Shown one piece after another: positions 1 to 4,834 of a stretch of 8,135 bases of DNA. The notes beneath the pieces are model-generated. The model ran no database searches, was not told the origin of the DNA, and was given only the letters and a program-made list of their open reading frames with translations. The stretch covers positions 1-8,135 of the forward strand of contig JACDCH010000083.1 of assembly GCA_013694495.1 (NCBI GenBank), in the 5' to 3' direction. Every line of letters begins with the position of its first letter. The stretch's first letter is position 1. The DNA comes from Acidimicrobiia bacterium. GTDB lineage: Bacteria > Actinomycetota > Acidimicrobiia > Acidimicrobiales > JACDCH01. Both the position numbers and the translations under genes were made by a program.

Positions 1-152
1 ACCGAAGCCACCCGTCCGGCCGCGCCCGCCTCGACGGCGTACTCCATCTTCATCGACTCGATCGTCACGACGGTCGTGGCGGCGCCGACGCCGGTGCCGA
101 CCGGGGCGTCGACCCGCACGATGGTCCCGGTCAGCGGCGAGCGCACTTCCAT
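1..152 (-). CDS. Biotin carboxyl-carrier (biotinyl-domain) protein, TB7.3-like, 5' part only
   Basis: Reading the minus strand from ATG at 152 gives about 50 residues of a biotinyl/lipoyl domain before the window ends. It opens MEVRSPLTGTIVRVDAPVG and contains the biotinylation motif ESMKMEY, with the acceptor lysine at residue 35 (nt 48-50). In acyl-CoA carboxylases this domain carries carboxybiotin between the biotin carboxylase and carboxyltransferase sites. Free-standing biotinyl proteins of this kind are about 70 residues, so roughly 20 residues should lie outside the window. A G-rich run (AGGGGG) abuts the ATG; GTG at 146 is better spaced from it and is an alternative start. The neighbour is a PdtaS kinase, as for TB7.3 in M. 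tuberculosis, although here the two genes are divergent. Biotinyl rather than lipoyl identity follows from the MKM motif. Whether it is a short free protein or the start of something longer cannot be seen. Confidence 0.85.
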   Translation of the reverse strand, partial: MEVRSPLTGTIVRVDAPVGTGVGAATTVVTIESMKMEYAVEAGAAGRVAS

Positions 153-163
153 CCCCCTGTGTC

Positions 164-169
164 TAGCTT
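164..169 (+). promoter_or_regulatory. Candidate -10 box (TAGCTT) for a leaderless pdtaS transcript
   Basis: TAGCTT fits the actinobacterial -10 pattern TANNNT. It ends 8 nt before the GTG at 178, which would place transcription initiation at or next to the start codon. No Shine-Dalgarno sequence precedes that GTG, as expected for a leaderless mRNA. No convincing -35 is visible. The same bases read on the minus strand (TAGACA, 165-160) lie 7 nt before the ATG of the biotinyl-protein gene, so the divergent promoters may overlap here. Confidence 0.45.
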
Positions 170-177
170 CGCCGACC

Positions 178-1638
178 GTGGCCTCCCTCGCCGAGCTCGC
201 CCGGATCCACACCGGCCTCGGCGGGGTGCAGATCGCGCACCTGCAACGGTTGGCCGCGACCTGGGGGCTGCTGGCCGACTTCAGCTTCGCCGACCTCCTG
301 CTCTTCGCGCCCGTGCGGGGGAGCGACGGGACCGAGTTCGCCGTGCTCGGGCAGATCCGGCCGACCACCGGCCAGACCGTCTACCGCACCGACCTCGTCG
401 GCAGCGTCGTCACCGCCGAGGACCGACCGGTCGTCGCCCGCTGCTTCAGCGGCGGGACCCTGCTCGAGGGCGAGCTGGCGGTGCCGCCGCTCAAGGAACG
501 GGTGCGGGTGCTCGGCATCCCCGTGCCGTTCCAGGGCACCACGATCGCCGTCGTCACGAAGGAGTCGACCCCGAACTTCGGACGGCAGCCGGGTGAGCTC
601 GAACGCAACTACGTCGAGGTGTTCAACCGCTTCGCCCGGATGATCGCCAACGGGGACTTCCCCTACATGACCGAGAACGCCGACACCGATGCCGTCCCGC
701 GGGTCGGCGACGGCGTGCTGCTCCTCGACGCCCAGGGCCGGGTCGAGTACTCGTCGCCGAACGGGGTGTCGGCGCTGCACCGGGTCGGCGTGCACGCCAA
801 CAGCGAGGGGATGCGCCTGGGCGAGATCGGCCTCGACGACGAGCCGATCAACACCGCGCTGAGCACCCCCATACCCGTCACCCGCGAGCTCGAGCGCGGC
901 CCGGAGGTCACCGTCCTGCTCCGCTGCATCCCGTTGCTCGCCGACGGCGTGGTGAGCGGCGCCGTCGTGCTGCTGCGCGACATCTCCGAGCTGCGGCGCA
1001 GGGACCGGCTGCTGCTGTCGAAGGACGCCACGATCCGCGAGATCCACCACCGGGTGAAGAACAACCTGCAGACGATCTCGTCGCTGCTGCGCCTCCAGGG
1101 CCGGCGCCTCGCGTCGCCCGAGGCCAAGGCGGCCATCGAGGAGTCCGTCCGGCGGGTCCGCTCGATCGCCCTCGTCCACGAGATCCTGTCGAGGGAGGCC
1201 GGCGAGGACGTGCCCTTCCTCGCCATCGTCCACGACCTGACCCGCATGGCCGAGGAGGCCTTCGCCGTCCCCGAGCGCCCGATCCGCTGCACCGTGTTCG
1301 GTGAGCCGGGCACCGTCCCGGCCGACGTCGCCACCCCGCTGGCCGTCGTGCTGAACGAGCTGCTGCAGAACACCGCAGACCACGCCTTCCCCGAGGGCGA
1401 GGGCGGGGGAGAGGTGGTCCTGGGCCTGCGCCGGGAGGGCCCGGACCTGCTGATCGAGGTGGTCGACGACGGGCGGGGGCTGCCGGAGGGGTTCTCCATC
1501 GAGGGTTCCGCCGGCCTCGGCCTGTCGATCGTGCGCACGCTCGTCACGTCGGAGCTCGAGGGCACGATCGACATGATCGCCGCCCCCGGGGGCGGGACGA
1601 TCGTGCGCCTCCGGGTCCCGATCGAGAGCCGCCGGTGA
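178..1638 (+). CDS. pdtaS: PdtaS-type cytosolic sensor histidine kinase
   Basis: This is a 486-residue two-component sensor kinase of the HisKA_2 type, matching M. tuberculosis PdtaS in domain order and motifs. An N-terminal GAF-like domain spans about residues 1-150 (LLADFSFADLLLF). A PAS domain follows at about 180-285. The phosphoacceptor region is KDATIREIHHRVKNNLQT, with H290/H291, and the ATPase domain has an N box (N393-N398), DDGRGLPEG (430-437) and GLGLS (446-450). There is no signal peptide or membrane segment, so it is cytosolic. PdtaS phosphorylates PdtaR, an ANTAR-type RNA-binding antiterminator; no pdtaR is in this window. The frame is open upstream to ATG at 76, but that part is antisense to the biotinyl gene and does not resemble PdtaS. 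I therefore choose GTG 178, where family similarity begins. The gene converges on whiB, 86 bp away. Confidence 0.93.
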   Translation: MASLAELARIHTGLGGVQIAHLQRLAATWGLLADFSFADLLLFAPVRGSDGTEFAVLGQIRPTTGQTVYRTDLVGSVVTAEDRPVVARCFSGGTLLEGELAVPPLKERVRVLGIPVPFQGTTIAVVTKESTPNFGRQPGELERNYVEVFNRFARMIANGDFPYMTENADTDAVPRVGDGVLLLDAQGRVEYSSPNGVSALHRVGVHANSEGMRLGEIGLDDEPINTALSTPIPVTRELERGPEVTVLLRCIPLLADGVVSGAVVLLRDISELRRRDRLLLSKDATIREIHHRVKNNLQTISSLLRLQGRRLASPEAKAAIEESVRRVRSIALVHEILSREAGEDVPFLAIVHDLTRMAEEAFAVPERPIRCTVFGEPGTVPADVATPLAVVLNELLQNTADHAFPEGEGGGEVVLGLRREGPDLLIEVVDDGRGLPEGFSIEGSAGLGLSIVRTLVTSELEGTIDMIAAPGGGTIVRLRVPIESRR

Positions 1639-1655
1639 CCGGCCCCGGGCGCGGA

Positions 1656-1688
1656 ACGACCCCCGGAGGTGGCCCGCCCGGGGGTCGT
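1656..1688. terminator. Hairpin between convergent pdtaS and whiB, probable bidirectional terminator
   Basis: Arms 1656-1666 (acgacccccgg) and 1678-1688 (ccgggggtcgt) form a perfect 11-bp stem around an 11-nt loop. It starts 18 nt after the pdtaS stop and lies 37 nt past the whiB stop. There is no T-tract on either strand. It would be a stem-only terminator of the kind common in high-GC actinobacteria. The position between two converging genes supports the reading. Confidence 0.65.
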
Positions 1689-1724
1689 CAGCCGGTCAGC
1701 GGCGCTCGGTGGCGCGCGGTGGGA

Positions 1725-2021
1725 TCAGGAAGCGTGGCGCTGGCGGGCGAGCCACGCCCGGCGCAGCTTGCGGCGCTCCTCCTCGGACGTGCCGCCCCAC
1801 ACGCCGGAGTCCTGGTTGGTGACCAAGGCGAACTCGAGGCAGGCGGTCTGGGCGTCGCAGGTCTGGCAGACGACCTTGGCCTGGGCGATCTGCTCAATTG
1901 CCGGCCCCGTCGTGCCGACCGGGAAGAACAGGTCGGGCGTGGTGTCCCGGCATGCAGCCAGGTCGCGCCAGTCGTCGCCCGCGGCAGTCGTGAACGGCTC
2001 GGCGGTGAGGGTAAGGGCCAC
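1725..2021 (-). CDS. whiB1: WhiB-family Fe-S transcriptional regulator, WhiB1-like
   Basis: This is a 98-residue WhiB protein. The four cluster-ligand cysteines are C24, C52, C55 and C61 (C-X27-C-X2-C-X5-C). They are followed by the GVWGG turn at 73-77 and a basic C-terminal tail (EEERRKLRRAWLARQR) that would contact DNA. The segments DLFFPVGTTGPA and QIAQAKVVC closely resemble WhiB1, as does QDSGVWGG. WhiB1 of mycobacteria carries a nitric-oxide-sensitive [4Fe-4S] cluster and binds the housekeeping sigma factor SigA; that role is inferred here from similarity. The start is GTG at 2021 because GGGAGG lies 4 nt upstream; this adds about 14 residues before the WhiB1-like core (DDWRDLAACRD). The pdtaS-whiB1 neighbourhood is shared with M. 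tuberculosis. A CRP-type site lies about 41 nt upstream of the start codon, so regulation by a cAMP receptor protein is likely. Confidence 0.93.
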   Translation of the reverse strand: MALTLTAEPFTTAAGDDWRDLAACRDTTPDLFFPVGTTGPAIEQIAQAKVVCQTCDAQTACLEFALVTNQDSGVWGGTSEEERRKLRRAWLARQRHAS

Positions 2022-2054
2022 AAATCCTCCCGGGATAACGGCTCGGTAACTGCT

Positions 2055-2070
2055 CGTGAACGGCTTCACA
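2055..2070. promoter_or_regulatory. CRP/FNR-type binding site upstream of whiB1
   Basis: The 16-mer CGTGAacggctTCACA matches the CRP consensus TGTGA-N6-TCACA at all defined positions except the first. The two GTGA/TCAC half sites are perfectly symmetric. Its centre is 41.5 nt upstream of the whiB GTG and about 120 nt upstream of the phosphodiesterase start, so whiB is the probable target. In M. tuberculosis, whiB1 is a known target of the CRP homologue Rv3676, which supports the reading. Whether it activates or represses depends on the unmapped start site. Confidence 0.7.
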
Positions 2071-2113
2071 TGCCTTCCCACCAGAAAGCTGGGGGTTTGG
2101 CTGCGGTACGTCC

Positions 2114-2142
2114 ATGCTAGCGATCGGCGCTTGCTCTTGCAA
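2114..2142 (-). promoter_or_regulatory. Candidate sigma-70-like promoter reading towards whiB1
   Basis: On the minus strand, TTGCAA (2142-2137) and TAGCAT (2119-2114) are separated by exactly 17 nt. Each matches 4 of 6 positions of the TTGACA/TATAAT consensus, and TAGCAT fits TANNNT. Transcription would start near 2107 and give a leader of about 85 nt containing the CRP-type site, so CRP would then act downstream of the start. A start nearer the gene, for example using TTATCC at 2038-2033, cannot be excluded. Confidence 0.3.
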
Positions 2143-2153
2143 GCAAGATTTTT
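2130..2153 (+). other. Short hairpin followed by T-run in the whiB/phosphodiesterase divergent region
   Basis: Arms cttgct (2130-2135) and agcaag (2142-2147) form a 6-bp stem with a 6-nt loop. It is followed by A and five T residues (2149-2153), the layout of a weak intrinsic terminator on the plus strand. It would stop transcripts running antisense to whiB, or attenuate a phosphodiesterase leader. It overlaps the candidate -35 of the whiB promoter, so it may equally be part of an operator. Confidence 0.3.
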
Positions 2154-2181
2154 CGCTCCCGAAACGTGCGGGGAGCCGAAC

Positions 2182-2856
2182 GTGACCCTCGTCGTTGCCC
2201 ATCGGGGCGCCAGCGCAACCCGGCCGGAGAACACAATTGCCGCGTTCCGGCACGCCGCCGCGCTCGGCGCCGACTGGGTGGAGCTCGACGTGCACCCGAC
2301 GGCCGACGGCGCGCTGGCCGTCCACCACGACCACGACCTGGCCGACGGGCGGCCGGTGGCCGCCGTCGAGGCGGCCGACCTGCCGGCGGCGGTGCCCTCG
2401 TTGGCCGCCGCCCTCGACGCCTGCGCCGGCATGGGCGTGAACGTCGAGGTGAAGTCGGACCAGGAGCACCCTGCACAGCCGCCCTTCCTGGTCGCGGTGG
2501 TCGCCGCGTGCCGGGACTGGGGCGGCGAGGTGCTCCTCTCGAGCTTCGACCCCGGCGCCCTCGACGCGCTGCGGCATCTCGCCCCCGACCTCGCCACCGG
2601 GCAGCTCACGCTGGCCCCGGACCGCCCGGCGGCCGACACCGTGGCCTGGATCCAGGGGCGCGGCCACCGCGCCTGGCATCCCTGGTGGCCCGTCCTCGAC
2701 GAGGCCGCCGTCGCCGCGGCCCACGCCACCGGCCTCGTGGTGAACCCGTGGACGGTCGACGAGCCCGACCGCATCGTCGAGCTCGCCGGCTGGGGCGTCG
2801 ACGGCATCGTCACCAACGACGTCACCACCTGCCGCCGCGCCCTCGGCCTCGAGTAG
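2182..2856 (+). CDS. Glycerophosphodiester phosphodiesterase (GDPD family)
   Basis: This 224-residue enzyme would hydrolyse deacylated phospholipids (glycerophosphodiesters) to sn-glycerol-3-phosphate and an alcohol. The family motifs are all present: HRG (H7, R8), RPENT (14-18), the metal ligands in VELDVH (E34, D36), catalytic H49 in VHHDHD and NVEVK (E89, K91). The C-terminal NPWTVDEPD and GVDGIVTND motifs close the TIM barrel. There is no signal peptide, so it should be cytosolic like UgpQ rather than periplasmic GlpQ. At 224 residues it is slightly short for the family but complete. The frame is open further upstream to ATG 2056. I choose GTG 2182 because GGGGAG lies 7 nt before it and the fold starts immediately (TLVVAHRG). 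It stands alone, divergent from whiB, with a repeat-rich gap after it. Substrate preference cannot be read from the sequence. Confidence 0.92.
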   Translation: MTLVVAHRGASATRPENTIAAFRHAAALGADWVELDVHPTADGALAVHHDHDLADGRPVAAVEAADLPAAVPSLAAALDACAGMGVNVEVKSDQEHPAQPPFLVAVVAACRDWGGEVLLSSFDPGALDALRHLAPDLATGQLTLAPDRPAADTVAWIQGRGHRAWHPWWPVLDEAAVAAAHATGLVVNPWTVDEPDRIVELAGWGVDGIVTNDVTTCRRALGLE

Positions 2857-2940
2857 CGGGCGGGTCGGCCGCAAACCGGAGGGTGCCAGCAGGACGGAAC
2901 GGTCATGCACACACCCATCGGTTGCTCGGCCGCCCGTCGA

Positions 2941-3017
2941 GCGTGCGCTCGTCCGTCGTGCGTGCGCGGAACCACACCACAGATGGACAAGCGCACGCAG
3001 AACGGGTTGGCGCACGC
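2941..3017. repeat. Mirror-symmetric array of four GCGTGCGC octamers (large imperfect inverted repeat)
   Basis: GCGTGCGC occurs at 2941-2948 and 2960-2967, and its complement GCGCACGC at 2991-2998 and 3010-3017. Spacing is 11, 23 and 11 nt, so the two halves are mirror images. The 27-nt arms match at about 21 positions after reverse complementing, around a 23-nt AC-rich loop. A long stem-loop in RNA, or a symmetric multi-site operator, would fit. The octamer also occurs by chance in nearby genes, so composition contributes. Confidence 0.5.
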
Positions 3018-3070
3018 GGGTCGAGGCACGGGAGATGGTCGGTCGACCAGCGCCGCCTCGTCGCGCCTTT
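3009..3070 (+). other. Nested hairpin ending in TTT, mutually exclusive with the octamer hairpin
   Basis: Three helices stack. ggcgc (3009-3013) pairs with gcgcc (3063-3067), cgaggc (3022-3027) with gcctcg (3055-3060), and tggtc (3036-3040) with gacca (3045-3049). TTT follows at 3068-3070. The first arm overlaps the last octamer of the upstream array, so both structures cannot form together. It could be a terminator for the phosphodiesterase transcript or one state of an attenuator. GC-rich sequence makes chance pairing common, so support is limited. Confidence 0.3.
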
Positions 3071-3092
3071 GACCTTGACCTTCTGCGACGGG

Positions 3093-3106
3093 GAGTAGCG
3101 CTACTC
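3093..3106. promoter_or_regulatory. 14-bp perfect palindrome GAGTAGCGCTACTC, operator candidate
   Basis: The two 7-base halves are exact reverse complements with no spacer. The site lies 35 nt before the GTG of the proline-rich membrane protein and 12 nt after the tandem TTGACC (3069-3074, 3075-3080). This is the form of a site for a dimeric repressor or activator. I do not recognise the motif as belonging to a named regulator. If the gene is leaderless (weak GATGCT at 3130-3135), the palindrome is centred near -42, a typical activator position. Confidence 0.5.
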
Positions 3107-3141
3107 AGGCGGGATCGGGCGGCCGGTGGGATGCTCACGGC

Positions 3142-3867
3142 GTGAGCGACCTGGGCCCGCCGCCGCCGCCGCCGACGTCTGGCTACGACCAGGGTGCGTG
3201 GGCGCCGGCGCCGGGTCAGTACGCACCGCCCCCGCCGCCTCCGGCTGCCGGCGCCGGCCAGTTCGTGCCGCCGCCGCCCCCGCCGCCGGGGTGGACGCCG
3301 CAGAGCATCGGCTACCAGACCGTCCGCGACAGGCGTTCGCCAGCCCGGACGGTGGTGCGCGCCATCGGGATCCTCGTGCTCGTGGTCGGCATCGCGGCCA
3401 GCGTCGCGGTCTTCGTGCTCGGGTTCGTGCAGAGCAGCCGGGAGATCGACGCCTTCGCCCGCGGGCCGCTGCCGGAGGCGAAGCTCGACCTCGAGCCGGG
3501 CGCCTTCACGATCTTCCTCGAGGGCGACGGCCTCACCGACGAGGACGGCAACGAGAACTGCATCCGCTGCAGCGAGGCCCAGGCCAGCGACGTGACGGTC
3601 ACGGGCCCCGACGGGCCGGTGCCCGTCGGCGGCTACGGCGGGACCACGACCTACGACCTCGGTCACGAGGGCGTCGCCATCGGCACGATCACGATCGAGG
3701 AGGCGGGCTCCTACGAGGTGCGCGTCGACGCCACCGTCGGCCGCGACGTGGCGATCGGCAATTACGGGATCGCCGAGCTGTTCACGTACGTCGGCATCGG
3801 CCTCGGCGGGCTGTTCGCGACCCTCCTCGTCGGGATCGTCCTCATCCGCCTCGGCCGCCGCTCCTAG
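3142..3867 (+). CDS. Proline-rich membrane protein with an extracytoplasmic domain, function unknown
   Basis: I do not recognise this 241-residue protein. Residues 1-60 are a low-complexity tail with three runs of six or seven prolines (6-11, 29-34, 43-49) separated by G/Q/Y/W-containing linkers. A basic stretch (RDRRSPARTVVR, 62-73) precedes transmembrane helix 1 at about 74-96. A domain of about 115 residues follows, with C140-I-R-C143, and is rich in acidic, threonine and valine residues. Helix 2 (about 213-236) ends in RLGRRS. By the positive-inside rule both termini are cytoplasmic and the middle domain is outside. ITIEEAGSYEVRV suggests a beta-sandwich. The proline tail resembles those of actinobacterial membrane proteins with unstructured cytosolic regions. 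The GTG start at 3142 has no clear Shine-Dalgarno. Third-position G/C bias supports real coding. Its TAG stop overlaps the stop of the lipid kinase. Confidence 0.85.
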   Translation: MSDLGPPPPPPTSGYDQGAWAPAPGQYAPPPPPPAAGAGQFVPPPPPPPGWTPQSIGYQTVRDRRSPARTVVRAIGILVLVVGIAASVAVFVLGFVQSSREIDAFARGPLPEAKLDLEPGAFTIFLEGDGLTDEDGNENCIRCSEAQASDVTVTGPDGPVPVGGYGGTTTYDLGHEGVAIGTITIEEAGSYEVRVDATVGRDVAIGNYGIAELFTYVGIGLGGLFATLLVGIVLIRLGRRS

Positions 3868-4775
3868 CCCCCGCTCTCTCGCGCCGGCAGCACGAGCCGG
3901 AGCGCCCCCGCCTCGTGGCGGAGGTCGAGCGCGGTCGTCTCGCCCAGGTAGTCGCCGTCGACCTGGTACGGGAAGGGCCGCTCGGACGCGATGTGCACCC
4001 GGTCGAGGTCGGTGCGGACGTCGAGGCCACGCTGGCGCCGTATGTCGGTGCCGGCGAGCGCCCCGCCGGCCGCGTGCAGCAGCGGCCACAGGCCGAGGGA
4101 GCGGAAGTGGACGCAGGCCAGGCCCCGGTCGAGGGTCGCCTCGGGCACGAGGTCGAGGGGGCGGTTGCCGAGGTAGCTGTACGGGTTCGTGTTCAGGACG
4201 ATGGTGAAGGCGCCGGGGACGCCGTCGACCTCGAAGCGGCTGCCGGCCCGGTCGTAGTGGCGCATCCAGGTCGTGAAGGCGCTGAACACGAACAGCGGGT
4301 GGCTCACCCAGCGCTTGAGCTGCGACCGGCGCTCGACCTGCTCGACGACGGCGGCGTCGAACCCGACCCCGACGTGGAACAGGAAGGCCCGGCCGTTGAC
4401 GGTGCCGACGCCGACCTTCTCGATCCGCTCGTGGGCGAGGCCGTCGAGCAGGGCGCCCGTGGCCTCGATCGGGTCGTTGGGCAGGCCGATGGTGCGGGCG
4501 AACACGTTCGTCGACCCGCCGGGCAGCGCGGCCAGCGCCGTCTCGGTGTGGACCAGGCCGTTCGCCGCCTCGTTGAGGGTGCCGTCGCCGCCCAGCACCA
4601 CCACCACGTCGACGCCGTCCTTGGCCGCCCCGAGCGCCAGCCGGGTGGCGTGGTTGCGCCGGCTGGTCTCGACGGCGGTGACGTCGTGGTCGGCCGAGAG
4701 CGCCTTCTGGATGACGACCTTGCCACGCGCCGTCACCGACGAGGCCGAGGAGTTGACGATCAGGAGGAGGCGCAT
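3864..4775 (-). CDS. Diacylglycerol/sphingosine kinase family lipid kinase (YegS/DgkB type)
   Basis: This 303-residue protein has the DAGK catalytic layout. An N-terminal strand (MRLLLIVNSSAS) is followed by the nucleotide-binding motif LGGDGTLNEAANG (61-73), PGGSTNVFAR (85-94), GVGFDAAVV (136-144) and the C-terminal QVDGDYLGE (271-279) that closes the second domain. Enzymes of this family phosphorylate diacylglycerol or related lipids with ATP; the family includes DgkB, YegS and sphingosine kinases. The substrate cannot be chosen from sequence. The usual NPxSG near the N-terminus is replaced by NSSAS, a small departure. It is probably a peripheral cytoplasmic enzyme, with no membrane helix. 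ATG 4775 begins just before the first strand and has only a poor ribosome site. The gene diverges from etfB and its TAG stop overlaps that of the membrane protein. With the phosphodiesterase it gives the window two phospholipid-turnover enzymes. Confidence 0.92.
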   Translation of the reverse strand: MRLLLIVNSSASSVTARGKVVIQKALSADHDVTAVETSRRNHATRLALGAAKDGVDVVVVLGGDGTLNEAANGLVHTETALAALPGGSTNVFARTIGLPNDPIEATGALLDGLAHERIEKVGVGTVNGRAFLFHVGVGFDAAVVEQVERRSQLKRWVSHPLFVFSAFTTWMRHYDRAGSRFEVDGVPGAFTIVLNTNPYSYLGNRPLDLVPEATLDRGLACVHFRSLGLWPLLHAAGGALAGTDIRRQRGLDVRTDLDRVHIASERPFPYQVDGDYLGETTALDLRHEAGALRLVLPARESGG

Positions 4776-4790
4776 GGGGACCAGCCGGTG

Positions 4791-4812
4791 CGGTTTTGGT
4801 GCTGCGAAACCG
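4791..4812. promoter_or_regulatory. Small inverted repeat in the lipid kinase/etfB divergent gap
   Basis: cggttt (4791-4796) and aaaccg (4807-4812) form a 6-bp inverted repeat with a 10-nt spacer, in the 59-bp gap between the divergent starts. The spacing suits a dimeric regulator shared by both genes. The arms are short and no clear -10/-35 pair is visible, so it is only a candidate. Confidence 0.22.
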
Positions 4813-4834
4813 TGGGATGGCAGGATCGCACGTC

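Larger units (their letters stand above)
2857..3141. other. 285-bp gene-free region with inverted repeats and possible regulatory sites
   Basis: No convincing gene lies here. Open frames across it lack the strong G/C third-position bias of the neighbouring genes. It contains a four-copy octamer array (2941-3017), a second structure that excludes it (3009-3067), a tandem TTGACC (3069-3080) and a 14-bp palindrome (3093-3106), each listed separately. It may combine the 3' end of the phosphodiesterase transcript with the promoter of the proline-rich membrane protein, or encode a small structured RNA. Confidence 0.5.

Noticed and set aside
76..177. In-frame upstream extension of pdtaS starting at ATG 76
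   Set aside because: It is the complement of a recognisable biotinyl domain and shows no PdtaS similarity. GTG 178 has a -10-like box at the right distance.
2905..3072. 55-codon frame (ATG 2905, TGA 3070-3072) in the gene-free stretch, with a possible AGGACGG ribosome site
   Set aside because: Third-position G/C is much lower than in the real genes and no family is recognisable. Inverted repeats explain the sequence better. It could be a decayed remnant, but this is not supportable.
3884..3900. CCGGC/GCCGG hairpin near the 3' end of the lipid kinase as a terminator
   Set aside because: The stem is only 5 bp, it lies inside coding sequence and has no T-tract. Such stems are common in GC-rich genes.
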